From NCBI RefSeq assembly GCF_003797185.1, contig NZ_RKMH01000007.1, forward strand, positions 216,596 through 280,595: a DNA stretch of 64,000 nt, given 5' to 3'. This DNA comes from Gordonia oryzae. Its GTDB lineage: Bacteria; Actinomycetota; Actinomycetes; Mycobacteriales; Mycobacteriaceae. How positions within the stretch are numbered: position 1 is the first letter of the stretch; the number at the start of each line of letters is the position of its first letter. Position numbers and translations under genes: made by a program. Below, piece by piece: positions 56,364 through 64,000 of the stretch. The notes beneath the pieces were generated by a model. That model saw only the letters and a list, made by a program, of their open reading frames with translations. It had not been told where the DNA came from and ran no database searches.

Positions 56364-56694
56364 CTACCAGCCGAAGCGGGGTGGACCGCCGACGGCGACG
56401 ATCAGTACGACCAGCGCCGCGACGAGCACAATTCCACAGTCCGTAGCCAGCGTGTACGTCGGGGGGCCGGACCCACGAGCGCGGTGTTGTCGGCGGGACG
56501 CTTGCCATCGGCCAAGACCGCCGCACCGGGGTCGGAGAAAAAGTCCACACGCCTGGCGCTGCCGTGCTGTCGTCGGACGAGTCGCTGGAACCCTGTTCGC
56601 GTTCGAACTCCTGGGTGAACCATCCCTGGAACGCAGACGTCAACGACGAGACGTCAATGTCATTGCTCGTCGACACCGACCCGAGGCCGATCAT
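56364..56694 (-). pseudogene. Possible frameshifted small membrane protein gene
   Basis: Three successive minus-strand frames each give a plausible piece. ATG at 56,694 (after AGAGG) opens MIGLGSVSTSNDIDVSS through to an acidic Ser-rich stretch near 56,560. A second frame reads VDFFSDPGAAVLADGKRPADN. A third gives TYTLATDCGIVLVAALVVLIVA, a good membrane helix, ending at a stop at 56,364-56,366. The second shift coincides with a run of six G on the plus strand near 56,460, a usual slippage site. This could be a decayed gene, sequencing errors or coincidence. Confidence 0.3.
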
Positions 56695-56763
56695 TCGCGC
56701 ATACCTCTGCCGAGGTTCGAACGCATCGAACTGTGGCCTCGGAACGGACATTCACCGCGCATG

Positions 56764-56952
56764 TCAATCATTCGGATCAGAAAGCCGCGTCGCCACCGCG
56801 ACCTGTGGGCGGACACCGAGGCCCGCGGAGACGGCCGCTGAGGCGAGGCCCGCCCTTGCTCCGACGCCGGTGATGATGGCACCGGCGGCTACGACACCGG
56901 CCGCGGTGCGCTCGATGGTGATGCCCGAACGCTTGGCGGTCGCTGTTGTCAT
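56764..56952 (-). CDS. Small hydrophobic protein, 62 residues
   Basis: ATG at 56,952 is preceded by AAAGGGAAA at good spacing. The product starts MTTATAKRSGITIERTAAG and has an Ala/Gly/Val-rich middle (GVVAAGAIITGVGARAGLASAA) that could cross or lie on a membrane, with a polar end SDPND. No family recognised. It lies just upstream of the possible broken gene on the same strand, 70 bp from that gene's likely ATG. Confidence 0.5.
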   Translation of the reverse strand: MTTATAKRSGITIERTAAGVVAAGAIITGVGARAGLASAAVSAGLGVRPQVAVATRLSDPND

Positions 56953-57300
56953 CGGAGTTTCCCTTTCGCGGATCGACAGACCGACGAGGCCGACAGTCCG
57001 CCGTGCACAGCCCCGGCGACGTCGCCATCGGTGTGATCGGGAGAGCCCAGCCACTCCCCGAGGCAACATTCGCTGCGTGTCTGAGCCGTTACCCCACAGA
57101 CCTTTTCGGGTAATGGACGTCGCGCGTGCCGCGAGGTTTCTGCGTGGCTCATGGGGGGTTGGGTCGTATAGCCCGGTACAGCCGAAGCGTCCTGTCAGTA
57201 CCTACGCAGATAGGCCCGCAGCGCCCACAGCCGATCGCCGGCGACCTCAGCTGAGCACGGCGCGCTCGTCCCGAACCGGTGAGCGGTTAGGGTCGGTTCC
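56953..57300. other. Divergent gap upstream of the hotdog gene
   Basis: 348 bp between the 62-codon gene (minus) and the DUF4442 gene (plus). No convincing gene or RNA is seen. It presumably holds promoters for both sides, but no clear -35/-10 pair was found. Confidence 0.4.
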
Positions 57301-57831
57301 ATGACGACCAAGCCCGCACGCACCGCCGATGCTCGACCATCGGCGATGACCGCGACCTACGCCCTGCGCCGGCGCTTACCCGACAACGTCCTCGGCCGCG
57401 CCCTGTTCTCACTCGGTATGGTCGCGCGCGTTCCCTACTTCGGCACCGTGCTGCCCCTGGTCGAGGAGATGCGTCCCGGGTTCTGCAAGGTGAGCGCGCC
57501 CAAGTGGATCGGCGTGTACAACCACATCGGCACCTTCCACGCGATCGCGGCCTGCAACCTTGCCGAGGCCGCGATGGGCATGCTGATGGAGGCCAGCCTG
57601 CCGCCGTCGCATCGCTGGCTACCCAAGGCCATGTCGACGCACTACCTGGCCAAGGCCACCACGCGATTGACCGCGGAGGCGACCCTGACCGGACCGATCG
57701 ACGTCGAGGCGATCAGTATCGGAACCGACGTCGTCGTCTCCGTCCGCATCCTCGACACGTACGGCACCGAGGTGGTCCACGCCGACATCACCACCTGGGT
57801 GACGCCACGCGCGGGCGACGACTCACGCTGA
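57301..57831 (+). CDS. DUF4442 hotdog-fold protein (thioesterase-like)
   Basis: 176 residues. The central part (GWIGVYNHIGTFHAIAACNLAEAAMGMLMEASLP in outline, about residues 70-105) and the C-terminal beta segment (VVVSVRILDTYGTEVVHADITTWV) match the DUF4442 group of hotdog proteins, related to PaaI-type acyl-CoA thioesterases. The conserved N-H-x-G-T-x-H run holds likely active-site positions. A second Met at residue 16 could be the start; the ribosome site for ATG 57,301 is weak. Substrate unknown. It precedes the amidotransferase gene by 77 bp on the same strand, and a shared transcript is possible. Confidence 0.8.
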   Translation: MTTKPARTADARPSAMTATYALRRRLPDNVLGRALFSLGMVARVPYFGTVLPLVEEMRPGFCKVSAPKWIGVYNHIGTFHAIAACNLAEAAMGMLMEASLPPSHRWLPKAMSTHYLAKATTRLTAEATLTGPIDVEAISIGTDVVVSVRILDTYGTEVVHADITTWVTPRAGDDSR

Positions 57832-57908
57832 CGCACCGGGCCAGAACTCCTAGGCTGGGACGATGACGTCGCGTCTGCCGCGACATGGAGACGAAAGGTC
57901 GCTATTTC

Positions 57909-59711
57909 ATGTGTGGAGTCTGCGGCGAGATCCGCTTCGATGGGTCCACACCCGACGTCTCTTCGGTCGGCGCGATGACCGCCGCGATGACCCGGCGGGG
58001 ACCGGACGCCTGCGGGGTCTACATGAAAGGCAGTGTGGCCCTGGGGCATCGGCGCCTGAAGATCATCGACCTGTCCGAGCGGGGCGGTCAGCCGATGGTC
58101 GATCCCGAGTTGGGGCTGGCGTTGGTGTTCAACGGATGTATCTACAACTATCAGCAGTTGCGCCACGAACTCGAGGGCAAGGGCTACCGCTTCTTCTCCC
58201 ACGCCGATTCCGAAGTCATTCTCAAGGCGTTTCATGCGTGGGGCGCCGACTGCGTCGACCGCCTGATCGGGATGTTCGCATTCGCCGTCGTCGACACCGA
58301 TTCGGGCACGGTGACCCTGGCTCGTGATCGTCTGGGCATCAAGCCGTTGTATCTGGCGGAAACGCCCGGGCGGTTGCGGTTCGCGTCGTCGTTGCAGGCG
58401 CTGCTGCGGGCCGGGGACGTCGACACCTCCATCGACAGGGTCGCGCTGCACCACTACTTCAGCTTTCACGCAGTGGTTCCCGCACCGCGCACGATGTACA
58501 GCGGCATCGGCAAACTGCCACCGGCCACCGTCCGGACCATCACCCGCGATGGCCGCAGCACCGAACGCCGGTACTGGGAGCCGATGTTCGCTCCGCATGC
58601 CGATCGGACCGACTGGGACGAGAAGCGCTGGCAGCACGAGTTGATTGATTCGCTGCGCACTGCGGTGCGGCGTCGGATGGTCGCCGACGTCCCGGTCGGG
58701 GTGTTGCTGTCCGGGGGCATCGACTCGTCACTGGTGGTGGCGCTGCTGGCCGAGCAGGGCCAGACAGACCTCGCCACTTTCAGCATCGGGTTCGATTCCG
58801 CAGCAGGCGAATCGGGCGATGAATACGCCTACTCCGACCTCATCGCCGATACCTTCGGCACCGATCATCACAAGATCCACATCGGCACCGACCGGCTGCT
58901 GCCTGCCGTCGGCGACACGATCGCCGCAATGAGTGAGCCGATGGTCAGCCACGATTGCGTCGCGTTCTATCTCCTCTCGCAGGAGGTGAGCAAGTCCATC
59001 AAGGTGGTGCAGTCCGGGCAGGGTGCCGACGAGATCCTCGGCGGTTACTCCTGGTATCCGCCGCTGGCCGGTATCGCGCGCCCGGAGACGACGAAGGCCT
59101 ACCGTGAGGTCTTCTTCGATCGGTCGCACGAGGAGATCGCCGCGATCCTCTCCGACGATTATCTGTTGGCCGAGCGCGATGTCGACCCGAGTTGGGAGTT
59201 CGCACTGGCCCATCAGTCGGCGCCGGGTGCGCACACCTCGGTCGACGCAGCGCTACGACTCGATACGACGGTCATGCTGGTCGACGACCCGGTCAAGCGG
59301 GTCGACACGATGACCATGGCCTGGGGACTCGAAGCACGCGTGCCCTTCCTCGACCACGAGTTCGTCGAGCTCGCCGCCACCTGCCCGCCGGATCTCAAAC
59401 TGGCACATGGCGGCAAGGGCGTACTGAAGGAGGCCAGTCGCGCGATGCTGCCCTCGGCCGTCATCGACCGCACCAAGGGGTACTTTCCGGTGCCGGGTAT
59501 CCGGCATCTTGAGGGCGAGGTGTTCGATCTCGTCGCCGATGTACTCAAGACGCGCTCAGCAACCGACCGCGGGCTGTACCGGCCGGCCGCGCTCGACCGA
59601 CTGTTCGCAGATCCCAATGGGATTCGTACTCGCCTCGACGGCAACGAGCTGTGGCAGGTCGCGATGCTCGAGATGTGGTTGCAGACCATGGAAGGTCTCA
59701 CCGCACCGTGA
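57909..59711 (+). CDS. AsnB-type glutamine amidotransferase (asparagine synthetase family, NAGGN-associated type)
   Basis: 600 residues. ATG at 57,909 was chosen over 57,885 because it puts the catalytic nucleophile at Cys2 (MCGVCGEI); AAAGG stands upstream. The N-terminal glutaminase domain has RRGPDACGVY, LGHRRLKIIDLS and NGCIYNYQQLR. The C-terminal synthetase domain has the ATP PP-loop LLSGGIDSSLVVALL (about residues 270-280), GQGADEILGGY and GLEARVPFLDHEFVELA. NGCIYN in place of the usual NGEIYN is, as I recall, typical of the amidotransferases linked to N-acetylglutaminylglutamine amide formation (TIGR03104), an osmoprotectant pathway. No dipeptide-forming GNAT ligase is seen here, so the substrate stays open. 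Its stop overlaps the next start (GTGA). Confidence 0.88.
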   Translation: MCGVCGEIRFDGSTPDVSSVGAMTAAMTRRGPDACGVYMKGSVALGHRRLKIIDLSERGGQPMVDPELGLALVFNGCIYNYQQLRHELEGKGYRFFSHADSEVILKAFHAWGADCVDRLIGMFAFAVVDTDSGTVTLARDRLGIKPLYLAETPGRLRFASSLQALLRAGDVDTSIDRVALHHYFSFHAVVPAPRTMYSGIGKLPPATVRTITRDGRSTERRYWEPMFAPHADRTDWDEKRWQHELIDSLRTAVRRRMVADVPVGVLLSGGIDSSLVVALLAEQGQTDLATFSIGFDSAAGESGDEYAYSDLIADTFGTDHHKIHIGTDRLLPAVGDTIAAMSEPMVSHDCVAFYLLSQEVSKSIKVVQSGQGADEILGGYSWYPPLAGIARPETTKAYREVFFDRSHEEIAAILSDDYLLAERDVDPSWEFALAHQSAPGAHTSVDAALRLDTTVMLVDDPVKRVDTMTMAWGLEARVPFLDHEFVELAATCPPDLKLAHGGKGVLKEASRAMLPSAVIDRTKGYFPVPGIRHLEGEVFDLVADVLKTRSATDRGLYRPAALDRLFADPNGIRTRLDGNELWQVAMLEMWLQTMEGLTAP

Positions 59712-61891
59712 CGCCGTCCGTTCCGCCCGGCGCGCAGGCGTCGACACCCGATTCCATCGCCGCCGGCGTCCCCGACCCGGCGTACTCGGTGCGCTTCGAC
59801 GAGAACGGGTGGCACACGTACGGTCCGTCGGTCTCCCCGGACGGGTCGGCATTCGCCTACATCGTCGACGACGGGACCGGTTATCCGCGTGCGGCACAGC
59901 GGGTGCTGACGCCCGACGGGGTCGGCGAACTGCGGTGGGTGCGGGTGCCGGGGACCGGACCGGTGCGCAAGCTCGTGCATTCCAGCGACGGCCAGTGGCT
60001 CGCGGTGGAGCTGGCGCCCGGCGGCGGTGAGCACCACCAGGTGTGGGTCGTGACGACCGATCCCGACGACGACACCGCACATCGCGTCGCCGCCACCCGT
60101 CCCGACGGCAACCCCTACACCGCGGGCTCCGAGCGGTCTTTCGGTACGGTGACGCTCGTCGGTTGGGACACCGATTGGGTCCTGATCACCGCCACGGCGA
60201 CCGACGGCACCGCGCACTCGCTGCGGATTCATCCGAGCACGGGCGCCACCCAGACCCTCGATGTGCGTGTTGGTGGCGCACTGATCGATTCGTGGAAGGG
60301 TGCAACGTTGCTACGTGTCGGCCCGCGCGGTTACCACGACATGCTGCTGTTGCGACGCCGGGAGCGTCAGGACGGCACGGGATCGGCCGGTCCGCTTGAT
60401 CGTCACATTCGTCGTTCGGCGCGTCCGCTGCGTCCGGCACTCGCGGTCGGGGCCCGTGAGGACGAGCCGGAGGTCGAGATGAGCACGCTGTTGCCCAACG
60501 ATCCGGGTTCGGTGACCGACGACGGGTACATTCTCGACCAGGGCTTCGACCACCCGTCGCTGGTGTTCGTCGGGCCGCCCGGTGACGCCGAGCGTGATCT
60601 CGACTCGGTACAAGCCGTGGTGCGCAGCGACTTCGACGCCAAGTATCCGCGCCTACTCGGTGTGGAGGTGACCCGCACCGGAACACGCTTCCGGGTGCTG
60701 GCACAGCGCGCGGGCTGCGGCCTCGACGCCTTCGCGGTCTCCCACGACCAATCAACGGTCGCGATGTTGTGGAACACCGACGGGCACAGCGAGTTACAGA
60801 TCATGACGCTTCCCGATCAGACACTGCACGATCCGATTCCACTGCCGGGTGACGTGGCGTCGGAGTTGTCGATCAGTGCGGCGGGCACTCTCGTCGCGGT
60901 GACGGTGTCGAGTCCGCAGCGCTCGCCGCTGGTGCATCTGATCAACACCGCGAGCCGGGAGGTCACACCGGTCCGCGACGACATGGTGGCCGGCACCGGC
61001 CCGTCGCACACTCTGCGGCCCGAGCTGCACGCATTCTCCGCGCGCGACGGGATGCCGTTGTCGGGTTGGCTGTTTCGGCCAGCACAGCGCTCAGCCGACG
61101 CCGGCGACGCTCCGACCCCGTACCTGTTGTATTTTCACGGTGGCCCCGAGGCGCAGACGCGGCCCGACTATCACTTCCTTTTCGGCCCGCTCGTCGACGC
61201 CGGCATCGGGGTGTTCGCTCCCAACGTGCGCGGGTCCTCGGGGTACGGGCGCCTGTTCTCACACGCCGACGACCGCTACGGCCGGTACGCGGGGATCGAC
61301 GACGCGGCCGATTGTGCCGAGTATCTCGTCGATGCCGGTATCGCCGATCCCGACGCGCTCTACGTTTCGGGGCGGTCCTATGGTGGCTATCTGACATTGG
61401 CGTGCTTGACTTTTCACCCCCATCTCTTCGCGGCCGGTATCGCTATCTGCGGTATGAGTGATCTCGAGTCGTTCTTCCGCAACACCGAGCCGTGGATCGC
61501 GGTGGCCGCCTACACCAAGTACGGTCATCCGGAGTCGGATCGCGAGCTGCTGCGTGACTTGTCCCCGATCCACCGGATAGACGAGGTGTGCGCTCCGTTG
61601 CTGGTGATACACGGCGCCCACGACACCAACGTTCCGGTCAGTGAATCCCAGCAGATCGTGCACGAATTGCGGTCGCGTGGTCGGGTGGCCGAGTTGCTGA
61701 TGTTCGGTGATGAGGGCCACGAGATCGTCAAGCGCAACAATCAGCAACGACTGACCAACGCGGTTGCCGATTGGGTCTTGCGTCATCCCTCGGCCGCCGC
61801 CGCCCACGCCGAATCGCACCGGCTGGCCCGCGCCGCCGAATTCGGCTGGGATGCCGCGCATTCGGTGTCGGATCAGGCCCGGCTGTCGTGA
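59708..61891 (+). CDS. S9 family serine peptidase (prolyl oligopeptidase / acylaminoacyl-peptidase type)
   Basis: 727 residues from the GTG at 59,708, which overlaps the amidotransferase stop by 4 bp. The N-terminal ~450 residues have beta-propeller repeats (YGPSVSPDGSAFAYIVDD, and others). The C-terminal alpha/beta hydrolase holds the nucleophile in VSGRSYGGYLTLA, the Asp in LLVIHGAHDTNVPVSE and the His in FGDEGHEIVKRNNQQR. No signal peptide is visible, so it is cytosolic. Such enzymes cut short or N-acylated peptides. Beside an amidotransferase and a regulator, it may break down the amidated peptide product or an inducing peptide. Confidence 0.9.
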   Translation: MTPSVPPGAQASTPDSIAAGVPDPAYSVRFDENGWHTYGPSVSPDGSAFAYIVDDGTGYPRAAQRVLTPDGVGELRWVRVPGTGPVRKLVHSSDGQWLAVELAPGGGEHHQVWVVTTDPDDDTAHRVAATRPDGNPYTAGSERSFGTVTLVGWDTDWVLITATATDGTAHSLRIHPSTGATQTLDVRVGGALIDSWKGATLLRVGPRGYHDMLLLRRRERQDGTGSAGPLDRHIRRSARPLRPALAVGAREDEPEVEMSTLLPNDPGSVTDDGYILDQGFDHPSLVFVGPPGDAERDLDSVQAVVRSDFDAKYPRLLGVEVTRTGTRFRVLAQRAGCGLDAFAVSHDQSTVAMLWNTDGHSELQIMTLPDQTLHDPIPLPGDVASELSISAAGTLVAVTVSSPQRSPLVHLINTASREVTPVRDDMVAGTGPSHTLRPELHAFSARDGMPLSGWLFRPAQRSADAGDAPTPYLLYFHGGPEAQTRPDYHFLFGPLVDAGIGVFAPNVRGSSGYGRLFSHADDRYGRYAGIDDAADCAEYLVDAGIADPDALYVSGRSYGGYLTLACLTFHPHLFAAGIAICGMSDLESFFRNTEPWIAVAAYTKYGHPESDRELLRDLSPIHRIDEVCAPLLVIHGAHDTNVPVSESQQIVHELRSRGRVAELLMFGDEGHEIVKRNNQQRLTNAVADWVLRHPSAAAAHAESHRLARAAEFGWDAAHSVSDQARLS

Positions 61892-62592
61892 ACCGCCGTC
61901 GGCCCAATCTCCTGGTCGCGAAACTCGTCGAGGTCCGATCACATCACGAGCACGCGAACATCGAGGAGGAGTTGCGCCGACTGATCCTCTCCGGTGGCGC
62001 ACCGCCGGGCACCGTCATTCCCCCGGGTGAGGTCGCCGACGCCTTTGGTGTGAGTCCGATCCCGGTGCGGGAGGCACTCAAGACTCTCGTCGGCGAGGGA
62101 CTGGTTGTCCACCAGCGTAATTCCGGATATCGGGTGAGTTCGCTGTCGGCCGACGAACTCAAGGAGATCTACTTCGTTCGCGGCGTCCTCGAACAGGCCG
62201 CGCTCGCCCAGGCCGTCGACCGTGTCTCCGAGGCCGATATCGCAGCCGCACGTGGCTGCCACGAGCAACTGGTGACCGCCACCAAGTGGGGCGACGGCAA
62301 GTCGTTTCACGACGTGTCGAGGCAGTTCCACATGTGTCTGACCGCGCCGTGCGCGATGCCACGTTTGTTGTCGATGTTCGAGTCGACGTGGAATCTGACC
62401 GAGCCGTTCCAAATCATGCGCAGCGTGAGCTCGGCCACCCAGGAGCTCCTGAACGACGACCATGCGGCTCTGTTGGACGGATTCACCGCTCGCGACGTCA
62501 GCGCCGTACTCGACGTGGCTAATACTCACCACGCTCGCCTGGAGACTGCGATCCTGGAGACCGCGGGCCGTCTCGGCCTTACACCCGAGTGA
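61888..62592 (+). CDS. GntR family regulator, FadR/FCD subfamily
   Basis: 234 residues from the GTG at 61,888, sharing 4 bp with the peptidase stop. The N-terminal winged helix shows the GntR pattern (EEELRRLILSGGAPPGTVIPPGEVADAFGVSPIPVREAL in outline, about residues 25-62). The C-terminal all-helical FCD domain begins EIYFVRGVLEQAALAQAV and includes ligand-site-type residues FHDVSRQFHMCL. Coupled translation with the amidotransferase and peptidase suggests that it controls this operon in response to a small acid or peptide, but no operator was identified. A longer open frame upstream overlaps the peptidase out of frame. Confidence 0.9.
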   Translation: MNRRRPNLLVAKLVEVRSHHEHANIEEELRRLILSGGAPPGTVIPPGEVADAFGVSPIPVREALKTLVGEGLVVHQRNSGYRVSSLSADELKEIYFVRGVLEQAALAQAVDRVSEADIAAARGCHEQLVTATKWGDGKSFHDVSRQFHMCLTAPCAMPRLLSMFESTWNLTEPFQIMRSVSSATQELLNDDHAALLDGFTARDVSAVLDVANTHHARLETAILETAGRLGLTPE

Positions 62593-62671
62593 CGACCGCG
62601 CCGCCGATCGAATCAGCGCGCACCCGTCCGACGAACGCGGAGCACCCTGCCGGGAAGTCACTTCGTAATAG

Positions 62672-63373
62672 TCACCGGCCCAGTAACCTGGCCACCGCCT
62701 GCGCCGGCGGCTCACCCGACGACACCGGAAACACCCCACCATCATCAGCAACCAAAAAATATGTCCGATCCACACGTATCTGGCCAGGCCTATCCCGCAC
62801 AAACACCCGCCACCCACCATCCACCCGAGACACCACCGCATCCTCCACCACAAACCCCGACACCGGACTCACCGCCACAAACGCCGCCACCCGATCCACC
62901 GCCGACCCACCATCAGCCACCACAATCGGCCGACCACACACCACCGACGGCTCCACCAAATCCCCGAACATGTCAATCGCCCGCGCCTTCACCTCACCCG
63001 CCGTGGCCATCGACGCCTCAAAATCCGCAGCCACATCACCACACACCACATGCACCACACCCCGCACCGGTTCCCGATCCACCACCACCACCAAAGCATC
63101 AAACAACCACAAAGGCACCGGAAACTCGCGGCGAAAGTCCCGCACAACCGTATTGAAATTTTCTAAATCTTCTATCGAAATCCCTACTGGCCGTCGTCTG
63201 ATTCGCTCACCACCCACCCACGCCGCCTTCGTGAATACGCTGTGCCCCGGCTCGAAATGAGCAATGAACATGTACCGGTCCCACGGCCCCTCCCACAGGT
63301 CCCCGGTCGAATGCACCACAATATCCGCCAATTGAGAACCCAACCATCGCAAACCAGCCTCCGGTTCAGACAT
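62672..63373 (-). CDS. Candidate immunity protein of the adjacent toxin
   Basis: 233 residues from the ATG at 63,373 (a TTG just upstream is an alternative). No family recognised with certainty. The N-terminal half reads GSQLADIVVHSTGDLWEGPW; the C-terminal ~75 residues (AFVAVSPVSGFVVEDAVVSR and after) resemble small alpha/beta domains found in bacterial immunity-like proteins. The start shares one base with the stop of the toxin-like gene (TGATG), the close packing usual for toxin-immunity pairs. Valine is almost always GTG here, as in the neighbouring toxin, unlike the S10 operon and the amidotransferase genes. Function is inferred from position. Confidence 0.55.
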   Translation of the reverse strand: MSEPEAGLRWLGSQLADIVVHSTGDLWEGPWDRYMFIAHFEPGHSVFTKAAWVGGERIRRRPVGISIEDLENFNTVVRDFRREFPVPLWLFDALVVVVDREPVRGVVHVVCGDVAADFEASMATAGEVKARAIDMFGDLVEPSVVCGRPIVVADGGSAVDRVAAFVAVSPVSGFVVEDAVVSRVDGGWRVFVRDRPGQIRVDRTYFLVADDGGVFPVSSGEPPAQAVARLLGR

Positions 63374-64000
63374 CAACGCTCACCCGCTTCCGCTTCCGCA
63401 ACAACTGCCACGATCTGCTTCTTGTAATAACGCCGCTTGTACCGCTGCGACGAATCATTACCGAATTTGTGGCCAAGATCCACCTCTTCCAACAAGTTAT
63501 TCGACCTCGCCGAGTACGCCTTCCCATCAACGGTCACCGTCTCCGGCCTCTCCCCCACGACCGGCGCATCCAGGTCGATCGTCGCCTCGACCCGCGCCCC
63601 GTACCGGGCGAAATCAGCCCACTCATTCTCCATCACCCGATACGGCGTCATATTGAAATACCCATCCTGAGCAAACATGTTGCGCAACCCCTGCGCCAAC
63701 ACAAACCGGAAACCGAACACATGCCCACCCTGATCGGTGTCGGCCACCGCCTGTACACCTTGCCCCCGCGCAGCCCACTTCTGCGCCGCCACCGCCGCAC
63801 TCGGCCGATCCACCCGATCAAACACCTCACCAATCACCACCTTCCCGCTCACCGGCACCTCCAAACCGTTCACCCCGAACGCGGTGGTCAACGTCAGCTC
63901 GTTACCACCCACACCCGTGGTCGTCTCCATCACCCGATTCCCCGGATACACCGGATACGCACCCACCGGAAACTCCAACTCACACCCGCGACAAGCCACC
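63373..64000 (-). CDS. C-terminal part of a probable polymorphic toxin, DNA/RNA non-specific endonuclease domain
   Basis: About 208 residues are visible; the frame reaches the window edge, so a longer N-terminal part probably lies to the right (a GTG at 63,999 is only a formal start). DTDQGGHVFGFRFV followed by FAQDGYFNMTPYRVMENEWADF matches the pattern of the Endonuclea_NS_2 family (PF13930): a GGH with the catalytic His, then an Asn-containing segment and an E-W pair. The basic end (SSQRYKRRYYKKQ) suits nucleic acid binding. In polymorphic toxins such a nuclease forms the C-terminal tip, with the immunity gene immediately downstream, as here. A CRGC motif near the left of the visible part is unexplained. 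Confidence 0.65.
   Translation of the reverse strand, partial: VACRGCELEFPVGAYPVYPGNRVMETTTGVGGNELTLTTAFGVNGLEVPVSGKVVIGEVFDRVDRPSAAVAAQKWAARGQGVQAVADTDQGGHVFGFRFVLAQGLRNMFAQDGYFNMTPYRVMENEWADFARYGARVEATIDLDAPVVGERPETVTVDGKAYSARSNNLLEEVDLGHKFGNDSSQRYKRRYYKKQIVAVVAEAEAGER

Overview
High-GC actinobacterial DNA, most likely a mycolic-acid bacterium of the Gordonia/Rhodococcus/Mycobacterium group. The signs are the sequences of the S10-operon ribosomal proteins, frequent GTG starts, ATGA/GTGA gene overlaps, and a daunorubicin-resistance (Drr) type exporter beside nonribosomal peptide synthetase (NRPS) genes. No genus can be proven from this window.

Layout. (1) Positions 1-43,764, minus strand: two giant NRPS genes. 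The upstream one (2,762 codons) carries C-A-T-C-A-T-C. The downstream one starts at a GTG at 35,479 overlapping the upstream stop, and stays open to the left edge (at least 11,826 codons). It starts directly with an A domain, so module 3 is split between two proteins. In all, 12 adenylation domains, 12 condensation domains and 3 epimerization domains are visible, and no release domain. Binding-pocket residues predict Thr-Ser-Thr-X4-D-X5-Thr-Ser-D-X8-Ser-X10-X11-D-X12-(more). A starter-type C domain suggests an acylated or otherwise capped N terminus. (2) 44,038-47,361, minus strand: an ABC-2 exporter (two permeases and an ATPase with a long disordered N-terminal extension) directly upstream of the NRPS genes, plausibly the same transcription unit. 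(3) 47,362-47,731: divergent control region with a strong inverted repeat. (4) 47,732-49,019, plus strand: a family 2 glycosyltransferase and a small GNAT protein. (5) 49,020-50,113: about 1.1 kb without a convincing gene but with two strong hairpins. (6) 50,114-55,430, minus strand: the S10 ribosomal protein operon rpsJ-rplC-rplD-rplW-rplB-rpsS-rplV-rpsC-rplP-rpmC-rpsQ. (7) 55,865-56,952: a small membrane protein, an apparently frameshifted small gene and a 62-codon gene. (8) 57,301-62,592, plus strand: a DUF4442 hotdog protein, then a translationally coupled trio: AsnB-type amidotransferase, S9 serine peptidase and a GntR/FadR regulator. (9) 62,672-64,000, minus strand: the C-terminal end of a probable polymorphic nuclease toxin and the overlapping gene of its candidate immunity protein.

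How it fits together. The NRPS, exporter and divergent glycosyltransferase read as an assembly and export locus for a large Thr/Ser-rich peptide, possibly lipidated and glycosylated, inserted next to the conserved ribosomal operon. The points most worth pursuing are the length of the assembly line, the split module with matching partial-A sequences on both sides of the break, an adenylation-carrier cassette (module 6) whose codon use differs from everything around it, and three related pocket codes with no assignment I know.
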